6,849 nt of DNA from Tardiphaga sp. (GTDB taxonomy: Bacteria; Pseudomonadota; Alphaproteobacteria; Rhizobiales; Xanthobacteraceae): NCBI GenBank assembly GCA_014377915.1, contig JACMOT010000474.1:1-6849 (forward strand), in the 5' to 3' direction. Shown here piece after piece: positions 1 through 6,414 of the stretch (positions are counted from its first letter, which is position 1; each line of letters begins with the position of its first letter). A program made the position numbers and the translations under genes. Under the pieces are notes generated by a model that saw only the letters and a list, made by a program, of their open reading frames with translations, had not been told where the DNA came from and searched no databases.

Positions 1-45
1 CGATCTCTGACGTGCTCTGGTTCGACTGCCTCAAATGATCCACCA

Positions 46-170
46 TCGTCCTTGCGAGGAGCCCTTGCGACGAAGCAATCCAGTTCTTGCCGAGTTTGCA
101 GCCTTCTGGATTGCCGCGTCGCTTCGCTAAGGGGAAAGCCAATTGGCTTTCCCTGACCTTGCAATGACGG
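46..170. repeat. REP-like intergenic palindromic repeat
   Basis: This is an imperfect long inverted repeat in the gene-free left end. The inner arms are 66-82 (GCGACGAAGCAATCCAG) and 106-122, whose reverse complement matches at 15 of 17 bases. The outer arms are about 47-59 (CGTCCTTGCGAGG) and 158-170, whose reverse complement is CGTCATTGCAAGG plus one flanking base. The right arm is interrupted by the separate palindrome at 132-153. Arms of this type recur between genes in Bradyrhizobiaceae genomes, which is my recollection of the group and not a search result. The element lies just beyond the 3' end of the minus-strand deacetylase gene, a usual place for REP-type elements, where the folded RNA could limit 3' decay or read-through. 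No transposase or coding potential is seen in it. Confidence 0.75.
132..153. repeat. Perfect 22-bp palindrome (hairpin) inside the REP-like repeat
   Basis: The two halves, GGGAAAGCCAA and its exact reverse complement, meet at the centre (AATT). As RNA this folds into a 9-bp stem (GGGAAAGCC with GGCTTTCCC) and a 4-base AATT/AAUU loop on either strand. It starts 58 bases past the stop codon of the minus-strand deacetylase gene, so it could act as a terminator or 3' stabiliser for that transcript. Neither side has a T-run, so a classical intrinsic terminator is not supported. Confidence 0.7.
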
Positions 171-211
171 GGGGATGGGACACCGATTGATCTTGTTCAG
201 GTCATCACGCT

Positions 212-1480
212 CTAGCGGGGCACCGCGGGCGCGGCCAGCAGTCCCGGCTTGGTGACCGGAACGCTGCCGGGAATCGTTCGCCTCGCGGCGCTGGCGTCGA
301 CGGCGATTATCGGGCCGCTGCTCGCCGGGACGTCGCGCGGCCGCTCGATCCGTTGCGCATGATGCGGCAGGCGGACCAGCGCGGTGATCGGCGCGGTGTG
401 CCGCTCGGCGATGTCAAACAGCGTCGAGGCGGGGACCGGCAACAGGCTGGCCGGGCTCAAATCCTGCGGTGCCGAACCGCGAGGCCAGGGCGCCTGCTGC
501 GGCAGCGGGACCATGCCGCGTCCCCGCTTCGGACGATCGAACGCTTCCGTCAAAGTCAGCATTTGTTGGGAAGCGGACACGGCGGGCGCGGCGAGCATGC
601 CGTCGTGGCCATAGGCGAAGGTCGGGACTTTTTGCCAGCGGGAGATGGCCACCGTCTCCGAGGTCGGATGCATCTGCCATTGCTGTGGCTCGGTCGGGGT
701 CCTCGGCAATTCGGGCGTCGCCGGCACCACATGCACGATGCGGTAGCCGCGTGCCTTGAGGTCTCTGAGGATGCCGGGTAGCGCAGCTACCGTGCGGGCC
801 TGGATGTCATGCAGCAGCAGGATGCCCTTGCCCTTGGCCTCGATCCGCGAGAGGGCGAGGTCATGCACCGTCTGCGAGCTGACGTGGCGCCAGTCGTCGG
901 CCGGGAAATCCGCGCTCCAGGTCTGGATGCCCTTTTCCGCCAGATAGTCCTCCGCGCTTTCGGCACGCGACAGTCCGGGGATGCGGAAGAACGGGGCCAG
1001 ATGCGCGGGATTGCCGAGCGCGGCGGTGACGCTGGCGATGCCGTCGTCGATTTCCTGCCGGGCGCGCTCGATCGGCAGATGCCGCATGCCGAGGGGATGG
1101 TTCTGGGTATGGGTCCCGACCGTATGACCGGCCGCGATCAGCTTGCGAACCCCTTCCGGATATTCCGTAGCCATTCGTCCGACGATGAAGAAGGTGGCCT
1201 GGATGCATTCCGCCGCCAGCATCGCCACGATCTGGTTGCTGTATTTCGGGATCGGGCCGTCGTCGAAGGTCAGCACCACCTCGTGGTCCCGCAGTGGCAA
1301 TGTTTCCGGATATTGCATGGTGCCGATCCGCGGGTGCTCGCGCGGATCCACCACCAAAGTGCGTGAGGTGCCGAGCGCACCGGGGTTACCGGGGCAATTG
1401 GCGGCGAGCGCCGATTGGGCGAGGCCCGCCAGCAGGCCGAGGCTGAGCAGAGCCTGTCGTCCGATCGAAACGTGCGCCAT
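212..1480 (-). CDS. Exported polysaccharide deacetylase (NodB/CE4 family) with long C-terminal extension
   Basis: Metal-dependent carbohydrate esterase of family 4, predicted to remove N-acetyl (or O-acetyl) groups from an envelope or extracellular glycan; the substrate is unknown. I place the start at 1480, giving 422 aa, because it begins directly with a signal peptide (MAHVSIGRQALLSLGLLAGL, then AQSALA before Ala-Asn-Cys). An upstream in-frame ATG at 1543 would bury that peptide under 21 residues; neither start has a strong ribosome binding site. NodB motifs in order: TFDDGP at 71-76 (D73, D74), H124 and H128 of the HTxxH motif, RIPG at 166-169, ADDW at 194-197 and LLLHD at 221-225 (H224). 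The catalytic set looks complete. After about residue 255 there are some 165 residues rich in Pro and Ala with no recognised domain, absent from the paralogue just upstream. The gap from that paralogue is 97 bp, so co-transcription is possible. Confidence 0.9.
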   Translation of the reverse strand: MAHVSIGRQALLSLGLLAGLAQSALAANCPGNPGALGTSRTLVVDPREHPRIGTMQYPETLPLRDHEVVLTFDDGPIPKYSNQIVAMLAAECIQATFFIVGRMATEYPEGVRKLIAAGHTVGTHTQNHPLGMRHLPIERARQEIDDGIASVTAALGNPAHLAPFFRIPGLSRAESAEDYLAEKGIQTWSADFPADDWRHVSSQTVHDLALSRIEAKGKGILLLHDIQARTVAALPGILRDLKARGYRIVHVVPATPELPRTPTEPQQWQMHPTSETVAISRWQKVPTFAYGHDGMLAAPAVSASQQMLTLTEAFDRPKRGRGMVPLPQQAPWPRGSAPQDLSPASLLPVPASTLFDIAERHTAPITALVRLPHHAQRIERPRDVPASSGPIIAVDASAARRTIPGSVPVTKPGLLAAPAVPR

Positions 1481-1577
1481 CACCAAACACCACAATGCAT
1501 TGCAAATACTCGGAAAAACTACCGGGTCGGCGATGAACGCCATGTTAATCCGGTCATCAACAGGTCTTGAACACGGC

Positions 1578-2336
1578 TCACCGGCTCTTGGTCGCGGACA
1601 TGATGTGCACCACCCGGTAGTGGTTCGCTCGCAGATAGCGCAGGAAATCAGGCATCATCGCGGCGGTCTGCGCCTTGGTGTCGTGAAACAGGATGATGCC
1701 CCGGCCAGCTTGCTGCAGTCGGCCGGTGATCAGCGTCAGCTGCTGTTCCGGCGTCATCTTGTTCCAGTCGCTGGCCCAGAAATCCGCGCCGAACACGGCG
1801 ATGCCGCGCGATTGCAGCAGGGCGAGCAAAGCCGGCGTCGACTCGAAATAGGGGAAACGGAAAAACGGCGTGCTTGGAACCGCGCTGGCCTTGCCGTTCA
1901 GCGCCAACTCGTCCGCCGCGATGCCGCGGTCGATCTGCTCGATCGCGGCGGCAAGGGTGATTTTTTTCAGGTCGGCATGGGCCCAGGTGTGATGCCCAAT
2001 CGTGTGACCTTCGGCGGCCATCCGTTTCACCAGCGGGGCATTGGCGGCCGCGCTCTGTCCGATCAGGAAGAATGTGGCGCGCACGCATTCCCGTGACAGC
2101 GCCTCGAGGATTTTCGTGGTCGTCGGGCCATGGGGGCCATCATCGAACGTCAGCACCACCTCGTGATCATCAAGCGGCAGGCTATCGGGGAAGCTCTGTA
2201 GGCCCACGCGCGGAGTGGCGGCGGGATCGACGCTGAGGACGCGGGACGTGCCAAGCGCGTCCGCGCGGAGGCAAGTTTCGGCTCGCGCGCCGCTCGCGGC
2301 GAACATGATCAGGGCGATGATGGCGGCCTTCAACAC
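1578..2336 (-). CDS. Exported polysaccharide deacetylase (NodB/CE4 family)
   Basis: Paralogue of the next gene downstream, sharing LGTSRxLxVDP near the mature N-terminus and HEVVLTFDDGP at motif 1. The chosen start is GTG at 2336 (252 aa): it lies 10 bases after GGGAAAG and begins at once with a signal peptide (MLKAAIIALIMFAASGARA, then Glu-Thr-Cys). A GTG at 2342 is possible, and an ATG at 2405 would add 23 residues before the signal peptide. Family motifs: TFDDGP at 63-68 (D65, D66), H116 and H120 (HTWAH), RFP at 160-162, SDW at 189-191 and FHD at 217-219 (H218), so the metal triad and catalytic residues look intact. The length is close to a bare NodB domain. It probably acts in the periplasm or outside the cell on an acetylated glycan; the substrate cannot be told from the sequence. 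It is transcribed divergently from mgtE. Confidence 0.92.
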   Translation of the reverse strand: MLKAAIIALIMFAASGARAETCLRADALGTSRVLSVDPAATPRVGLQSFPDSLPLDDHEVVLTFDDGPHGPTTTKILEALSRECVRATFFLIGQSAAANAPLVKRMAAEGHTIGHHTWAHADLKKITLAAAIEQIDRGIAADELALNGKASAVPSTPFFRFPYFESTPALLALLQSRGIAVFGADFWASDWNKMTPEQQLTLITGRLQQAGRGIILFHDTKAQTAAMMPDFLRYLRANHYRVVHIMSATKSR

Positions 2337-2346
2337 GATCACAACA

Positions 2347-2353
2347 CTTTCCC
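2347..2353 (-). promoter_or_regulatory. Putative ribosome binding site for the 252-aa deacetylase
   Basis: On the minus strand this reads GGGAAAG, 10 bases before the GTG at 2336 and 4 bases before the GTG at 2342. Together with the signal peptide it argues for a GTG start over the upstream ATG at 2405. Confidence 0.4.
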
Positions 2354-2500
2354 GGCCGTTGATTTCACGCGCCGCATATTTCCGATTGCATGGGGCATCG
2401 ACCATTGGGTAATGCCTGATCCGAGCACAGGTTCGTTCTCATCGATGGATAGCGCATTTCATTCGCAAGTGCGCCAGCTCCGCAACCCAATCCAACCGGC

Positions 2501-2506
2501 GAGGTG
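2501..2506 (+). promoter_or_regulatory. Ribosome binding site that decides the mgtE start
   Basis: GAGGTG stands 4 bases before the ATG at 2511. The longer in-frame start at 2412 has no such site and would lie only a few bases from the longest divergent reading frame, so 2511 is preferred. Confidence 0.6.
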
Positions 2507-2510
2507 CGGC

Positions 2511-3938
2511 ATGACCGATGATCTGGATGTTGTCGCCCCCGTGATGGCTGAGCTCCCGGCGCTTGAGCGCTTTCCGATGCGAAACAAGGAGGGCGATATC
2601 CGCCCCGCCTTCGTCGAGGCCATTTCCAAGGCGATTCAGGTGGCCGATGCCGCCTTCCTGAAGGAAATTGTCGGTGAATTGCATGAGGCCGATCTCGGTG
2701 ACCTGATCGAGGCGCTCGACGCCGTTGAGCGCGTCAGTCTGATCGAGCTTACCGGCGCTGATTTCGACTTTTCCGCGCTCAATGAGGTCGATGATTCCGT
2801 TCGCGAGGAATTGCTCGAAGAACTCGAGCCGGCCACCGTCGCCGAGGGGATGCGCGATCTGGACGCGGACGATGCCGTCGAGCTGCTCGAAGGCATGGAC
2901 GAGGAGGATCAGGACGAAATTCTCGACAAGCTGCCGCCCTCGGAGCGCGTCGCGCTGGAGCGCAGCCTGGATTATCCGGAAAACTCCGCCGGCCGCCGCA
3001 TGCAGACCGATTTCATCGCGGTGCCGCCGGATTGGAATGTCGGACAGGCGATCGACTACATGCGCGATACGCCGGACCTGCCGGAGCGGTTCTATGAAAT
3101 CTACGCGGTCGACAGCGACAAACGCTGGCAGGGCGCGGTGTCGCTGGATGCTCTGCTGCGCTCGAGCCGTCCGGTGCAGCTGGCGGACCTGATCGACGAG
3201 GATCGCCGCCGCGTCTCCGTGGTCGACGACCAGGAGGAAGTGGCGCGGATGTTCGGCAAGTACAACCTTGTCGCCGCGCCCGTGGTGGACACCGACAACC
3301 GTCTGGTCGGCGTCATCACCATCGACGACGTCGTCGACGTCATCGAGGAGGAGGCCGACGAGGATCTCAAGGCGCTGGGCGGCGTGACGTCGGACGAAGA
3401 ACTTTCCGACAGTTTCTGGACTATCGCCAAGGGTCGCTTCAACTGGCTGATCGTCAACCTTGCCACGGCGTTTCTGGCATCCTCGGTGCTGGGCCTGTTC
3501 GAGGGCCAGCTCGAACAGATGGTGGCGCTCGCCGTGCTGGCGCCGATCGTGGCCAGCCAGGGCGGCAATGCGGCGACGCAGACCATGACCGTCGCGGTCC
3601 GCGCTTTGGCGACGCGCCAGCTCAATCCCAATAATGCGTCGCGCGTGGTGATTCGCGAGGGACTGGTCGGCCTGATCAACGGCATTGCCTTTGCGCTGAT
3701 TACCGGCGTCGCGGCGGTGGCCTGGTTCAAGATCCCGGCGCTTGGCGTCGTGATCGGGCTGGCCATGCTGGTTAATCTGATCGCGGGCGCACTCGGCGGC
3801 ATTCTGATCCCGATGGTGCTGGAGCGCGTCAAGGCTGACCCGGCGGTGGCATCGGGCACCTTTGTCACCACCGTCACCGATGTGGTCGGGTTCTTCTCCT
3901 TCCTGGGCATTGCGACGTTGTGGTTCGGGCTGAAATAG
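2511..3938 (+). CDS. mgtE: Magnesium transporter MgtE
   Basis: Inner-membrane Mg2+ channel/transporter that takes up Mg2+ and is gated by cytoplasmic Mg2+ levels. From the ATG at 2511 the protein has 475 residues, normal for the family. It shows an acidic alpha-helical MgtE N domain (about 45-160, many Glu/Asp such as ELLEGMDEEDQDEILDKL), two CBS domains (about 165-220 and 230-285, the second with VVDTDNRLVGVITIDDVVDV), a linker helix, then a five-helix membrane domain (about 310-475). The family signature ASQGGNAATQ is at 348-357. GTFVTTVTDVVGFF (449-462) contains D457, which I align with the pore Asp that binds Mg2+ in characterised MgtE. All domains are present, so it is probably functional. 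An in-frame ATG at 2412 would add 33 residues with no family likeness. No M-box riboswitch was recognised upstream, so how it is regulated is not visible. Confidence 0.96.
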   Translation: MTDDLDVVAPVMAELPALERFPMRNKEGDIRPAFVEAISKAIQVADAAFLKEIVGELHEADLGDLIEALDAVERVSLIELTGADFDFSALNEVDDSVREELLEELEPATVAEGMRDLDADDAVELLEGMDEEDQDEILDKLPPSERVALERSLDYPENSAGRRMQTDFIAVPPDWNVGQAIDYMRDTPDLPERFYEIYAVDSDKRWQGAVSLDALLRSSRPVQLADLIDEDRRRVSVVDDQEEVARMFGKYNLVAAPVVDTDNRLVGVITIDDVVDVIEEEADEDLKALGGVTSDEELSDSFWTIAKGRFNWLIVNLATAFLASSVLGLFEGQLEQMVALAVLAPIVASQGGNAATQTMTVAVRALATRQLNPNNASRVVIREGLVGLINGIAFALITGVAAVAWFKIPALGVVIGLAMLVNLIAGALGGILIPMVLERVKADPAVASGTFVTTVTDVVGFFSFLGIATLWFGLK

Positions 3939-3983
3939 CATTCATTTACCTCTGGTTAACGACAATGGCCGAGCATTCGTCGT

Positions 3984-3987
3984 GAGG
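3984..3987 (+). promoter_or_regulatory. Ribosome binding site of the helix-turn-helix gene
   Basis: GAGG, within GTGAGGTGAAC, ends 5 bases before the ATG at 3993. It overlaps the in-frame GTG at 3987, which makes the ATG the better start. Confidence 0.5.
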
Positions 3988-3992
3988 TGAAC

Positions 3993-4298
3993 ATGCGCTT
4001 GCGGCTGAAGTCGGACGGACGGATCGTGGAATTGCATGACGGCGGCGCGTTCGCGCTCGCGCCGGAAGCGCCCTTGGCCGCGCGGTCGATCAATCCCATG
4101 GTCCGCGACCTGCGACGGCGCGCGCAGCTCACCCAGACCGAATTCGCAGCCCGGCTTGGCGTCCCCGTCGAAACCATCCGCAACTGGGAGCAGGGCAAGT
4201 CTACGCCGCGTGGTCCGGCCCGCGCGCTGTTAGCGGTCATTGCGCACGCCCCGGAGACCGTGTTCGCTGCGCTGGCGACGGGCGCGACCGACCTCTGA
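3993..4298 (+). CDS. Small XRE-type helix-turn-helix protein (YiaG/antitoxin-like)
   Basis: A 101-aa probable DNA-binding regulator. The second half holds a Cro/C1-type helix-turn-helix: LTQTEFAARLGVPVETIRNW at 46-65, followed by EQGKSTPRGPARALL. This pattern is typical of the small YiaG, HigA and MqsA-like group of regulators and antitoxins. The first 30 residues (RLRLKSDGRIVELHDGGAF and on) are not a domain I can name; they look like a short beta-rich lead-in. No toxin-like small gene adjoins it: the neighbours are mgtE, 54 bp upstream, and an aldo/keto reductase, 74 bp downstream. It therefore looks like a free-standing regulator, perhaps of a neighbouring gene or of itself. The target is unknown. 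An alternative GTG start two codons upstream is less likely because it overlaps the ribosome binding site. Confidence 0.85.
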   Translation: MRLRLKSDGRIVELHDGGAFALAPEAPLAARSINPMVRDLRRRAQLTQTEFAARLGVPVETIRNWEQGKSTPRGPARALLAVIAHAPETVFAALATGATDL

Positions 4299-4360
4299 TT
4301 GGGTTCTAGCCTCGCGCGGCGGGACCGATATTGCACGATCGTTGCGCCGTCCATTCGATC

Positions 4361-4367
4361 AGGGAGG
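4361..4367 (+). promoter_or_regulatory. Strong ribosome binding site of the aldo/keto reductase
   Basis: AGGGAGG ends 5 bases before the ATG at 4373. It rules out the in-frame TTG at 4331 as the start and is the clearest Shine-Dalgarno sequence in the window. Confidence 0.75.
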
Positions 4368-4372
4368 CCTTC

Positions 4373-5191
4373 ATGCTAAATGTCGAAGTCAACGGCGCCC
4401 GCATTCCGGCGGTTGGGCTCGGGACCTGGGATCTGCGCGGCAATAGCTGCGCGCGCCTTGTGGAGCAGGCGATCCGGCTCGGCTATCGGCACATCGACAC
4501 CGCGCAGGTCTATGAAAACGAGCGCGAGGTCGGCGAGGGCGTTCGTGCCTCGCACGTCAAGCGCGACGAAATTTTTGTCACCACCAAGGTCTGGACCACC
4601 CACTTCGCCCCGCGGGACCTCGAACGTTCGGCGAAAGAAAGCCTCGTCCGGCTGCGCATGAGCGAGGTTGATCTGCTGCTGCTGCACTGGCCCAACCCGC
4701 ATGTGCCGCTGGAAGAGACGCTGGGCGCCCTCGCGCGGGTCAAGCAAATGGGGGTGGCGCGCCACATCGGCGTTTCGAATTTCACGGTGGCGCTGCTGCG
4801 GCAGGCGGTGGCCGCTTGCCCGGAGCCGCTGATCTGCAATCAGGTCGAGTATCATCCCTATCTCGACCAGTCCAAGCTGCTGGAAGCCTGCGCGCGCAGC
4901 GGGCTGGCGCTGGTGGCCTACAGCCCGATCGCCAAGGGAACGATCCGGGGTGACGAGGTGCTGGGCAGGATCGGCGCCGCGCACCACAAGACCGCGGCGC
5001 AGATCTGCCTGCGCTGGCTGGTGCAGCAGAACGTGGTGGTGATTCCGCGCACCTCCAAGGTCGAGCGGCTGTCGCAGAATATCGAAATCTTCGACTTCGC
5101 GCTATCCGACGCCGAGATGGCTGAGATTCATGGCCTCGCCAAAAAAGACGGGCGGCTAACCAATTTCGGTTTCGCGCCGAAATGGGACTGA
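4373..5191 (+). CDS. dkgB: Aldo/keto reductase, DkgB (YafB)-like
   Basis: Cytoplasmic NADPH-dependent oxidoreductase of the aldo/keto reductase superfamily that reduces aldehydes or ketones to alcohols. It has 272 aa, near the 267 aa of E. coli DkgB (2,5-diketo-D-gluconate reductase B, also active on methylglyoxal and similar carbonyls). The catalytic tetrad is visible: D42 and Y47 in GYRHIDTAQVYENE, K72 in TTKVW, H105 in LLLHWP. HIGVSNFT, NQVEYHPYL and IPRTSKVERLSQN (nucleotide binding) follow in the usual order, and the C-terminus APKWD resembles the APEWD end of E. coli DkgB. Family membership is certain; the exact substrate is inferred from likeness only, and the gene may serve general carbonyl detoxification. 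The start at 4373 is fixed by AGGGAGG. There is no sugar-acid gene nearby to support a diketogluconate pathway. Confidence 0.92.
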   Translation: MLNVEVNGARIPAVGLGTWDLRGNSCARLVEQAIRLGYRHIDTAQVYENEREVGEGVRASHVKRDEIFVTTKVWTTHFAPRDLERSAKESLVRLRMSEVDLLLLHWPNPHVPLEETLGALARVKQMGVARHIGVSNFTVALLRQAVAACPEPLICNQVEYHPYLDQSKLLEACARSGLALVAYSPIAKGTIRGDEVLGRIGAAHHKTAAQICLRWLVQQNVVVIPRTSKVERLSQNIEIFDFALSDAEMAEIHGLAKKDGRLTNFGFAPKWD

Positions 5192-5232
5192 GCGCGGCTG
5201 TCAACCGGCGTTTCCGCATTGATCTTGCCGAT

Positions 5233-5260
5233 CGGATCGCCCATGCCATGGGCCAATCCG
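5233..5260. repeat. Interrupted palindrome before the DUF218 gene
   Basis: GCCCATG (5239-5245) and CATGGGC (5247-5253) are exact reverse complements around one base. CGGAT (5233-5237) and ATCCG (5256-5260) add a second paired block outside. As RNA it would form a 5-bp GCCCA/TGGGC inner stem with a 5-base loop, plus an outer 5-bp stem beyond a small bulge. It lies 41 bases past the reductase stop and 16 bases before the DUF218 start. It could be an operator, a weak terminator without a T-run, or a leader structure. Confidence 0.5.
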
Positions 5261-5276
5261 GCCTACGGTATCCCTG

Positions 5277-6080
5277 ATGTTTTTCGCGCTTTCAAAGATC
5301 TTCGGGTTCTTTACGACCCCCTCGAATGTGATCGCCGCGGTGTGCGCGATCGGCGCCGTGCTGCTGCTGCTGCAGCGCCAGCGTGCGGGGACGCTGACAT
5401 TGACCTTTGGCATCCTGCTGCTGCTGCTGGCGGGTTATTCGCCCGCCGGAAATGTGTTGCTGCTGACGCTCACGGAACGCTTTCCCGCCTGGCAGTCCGA
5501 CGGACGTGATCCCGATGGCATCATCATTCTCGGCGGCGCCATCGATTCCGATTTGTCGGCCGCGCGCGACGCGCTGGAGATCAACGGTGCCGCCGAGCGG
5601 ATCTTCGCGATGCTGGATCTGGCGCGGCGCTATCCCGCCGCCCGGATCGTGTTTACCGGCGGCAGCGGCAGCCTGTTGGACAATTCTCGGCCGGAAGCGC
5701 CAGTGGCCGGACAATTGTTGCAGCGGTTCGGGATCAGCGCCGATCGCGTCTTGCTGGAAAGCGCGTCGCGCACCACGGATGAGAACGCCATTTTCACGCG
5801 CCGGCTGCTGCTGCCGAAACCGGGCGAGCGATGGCTGCTGGTGACATCGGCGTTTCACATGCCCCGGTCGATCGGCGCGTTCCGTGCCGCCGGCTTTGAT
5901 GTGGAGGCCTATCCGGTGGACTGGCGCAGCCGGGGCTGGATCGACGCCGCTACGCCGTTCGATTCGCTGAGCGGCGGCCTGCGACTTACCGACCTGGCGA
6001 TGCACGAATGGACCGGACTGGTCAGTTACTGGCTGACCGGGCGCGGCAGCGCGCTGTTTCCGGCCCCGCCAAGGCGCTGA
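5277..6080 (+). CDS. Membrane-anchored DUF218 (YdcF/ElyC/SanA-like) protein
   Basis: 267-aa inner-membrane protein with two hydrophobic N-terminal segments (about 17-32 and 39-57), so the main domain probably faces the periplasm or lies at the membrane. The DUF218 fold spans about 80-250, with conserved features GIIILGGAI at 81-89, VFTGGSGS at 125-132, ESASRTTDEN at 161-170 and VTSAFHMPRS at 189-198. Relatives include E. coli ElyC, SanA and YdcF; ElyC and SanA are linked to envelope integrity and peptidoglycan or envelope-polymer assembly, but no enzyme reaction is settled for the family. The two-TM layout is like ElyC. The second segment is encoded partly by five tandem CTG codons (5415-5429), with four more at 5361-5372. 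No strong ribosome binding site precedes the ATG at 5277. The stop codon is 6 bp from the convergent DUF3253 gene. Confidence 0.88.
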   Translation: MFFALSKIFGFFTTPSNVIAAVCAIGAVLLLLQRQRAGTLTLTFGILLLLLAGYSPAGNVLLLTLTERFPAWQSDGRDPDGIIILGGAIDSDLSAARDALEINGAAERIFAMLDLARRYPAARIVFTGGSGSLLDNSRPEAPVAGQLLQRFGISADRVLLESASRTTDENAIFTRRLLLPKPGERWLLVTSAFHMPRSIGAFRAAGFDVEAYPVDWRSRGWIDAATPFDSLSGGLRLTDLAMHEWTGLVSYWLTGRGSALFPAPPRR

Positions 6081-6086
6081 AGGTGC

Positions 6087-6365
6087 TCAGTCCTGCCGCG
6101 GCAGGCCGAGGCGGTAGACACCGCGAAAATCCTGCGGATCGGCGGGCTTGCCCTTGCGGTAGATCACCAGCCGGCCGGCCATCGCCAGCGTGACCGCGAC
6201 GCGCCGGATCGGCATCAGCAGCGCATGCCAGTCGCCATCCGGCGTGATCGCATGGGCGATCTCGGGCGGGCTCAGCGTGCCGCTGGTGCGGCCGAGGACG
6301 TCGAGGATGGAATCTTCGAGCGGAACGGCCGAGGCCGGCGGCGAATCTGGGTTTGACATCGCCAT
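6087..6365 (-). CDS. DUF3253 domain protein
   Basis: A 92-aa protein that is almost entirely one DUF3253 domain (about 17-88): ILDVLGRTSGTLSPPEIAHA, then a Trp-containing segment (DWHALLMPIRRVAVTLAMAG), then RLVIYRKGKPADPQDFRGVY. The pattern (helix, SPxEIA, DW, helix, RLxIxRKGxP) resembles a small winged-helix fold; this is inferred from the pattern and no experimental role is known to me. It is probably cytoplasmic, with no signal peptide or membrane segment. Two ATGs, at 6365 and 6359, could start it; upstream is no clear ribosome binding site, so the start is uncertain by two codons. It converges on the DUF218 gene and diverges from the TonB-like gene, so it is likely transcribed alone from the region 6366-6461. 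Confidence 0.8.
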   Translation of the reverse strand: MAMSNPDSPPASAVPLEDSILDVLGRTSGTLSPPEIAHAITPDGDWHALLMPIRRVAVTLAMAGRLVIYRKGKPADPQDFRGVYRLGLPRQD

Positions 6366-6414
6366 GCCATGCCGGATCGGCCCTGCCTGCGCAAGCGTGG
6401 CGCATGACGCGGCT

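Noticed and set aside
12..32. GGTTCGA resembling a tRNA T-loop near the left edge.
   Set aside because: The flanking bases do not pair as a T-stem and no acceptor end (CCA or partner) follows.
3..38. A short open stretch (ISDVLWFDCLK then TGA) that might be the tail of a gene entering from the left.
   Set aside because: Its place just before the repeat fits a gene end, but 11 codons are too few to tell from chance and I recognise no family.
353..1366. Several plus-strand open frames over the first deacetylase gene.
   Set aside because: They are Arg/Gly-rich shadows; the minus-strand frame has a signal peptide and all NodB motifs.
1493..1502. A 10-bp palindrome CAATGCATTG just upstream of the first deacetylase start.
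   Set aside because: Too short and without a second copy in the window; expected by chance now and then.
2337..2510. Mg2+ riboswitch (M-box) or other leader RNA before mgtE.
   Set aside because: I could not find the expected conserved helices; the region shows no strong long-range pairing by eye.
2439..3941. A 500-codon open frame on the minus strand covering the whole mgtE gene.
   Set aside because: It is the antisense shadow of a GC-biased gene: its composition (many His, Arg, Gln and Asp) is typical of a shadow, it shows no domain, and mgtE on the other strand is beyond doubt.
5361..5429. Runs of CTG codons as a possible phase-variation tract.
   Set aside because: They encode Leu in membrane segments, and changes of whole triplets would keep the frame; CTG is the favoured Leu codon here.
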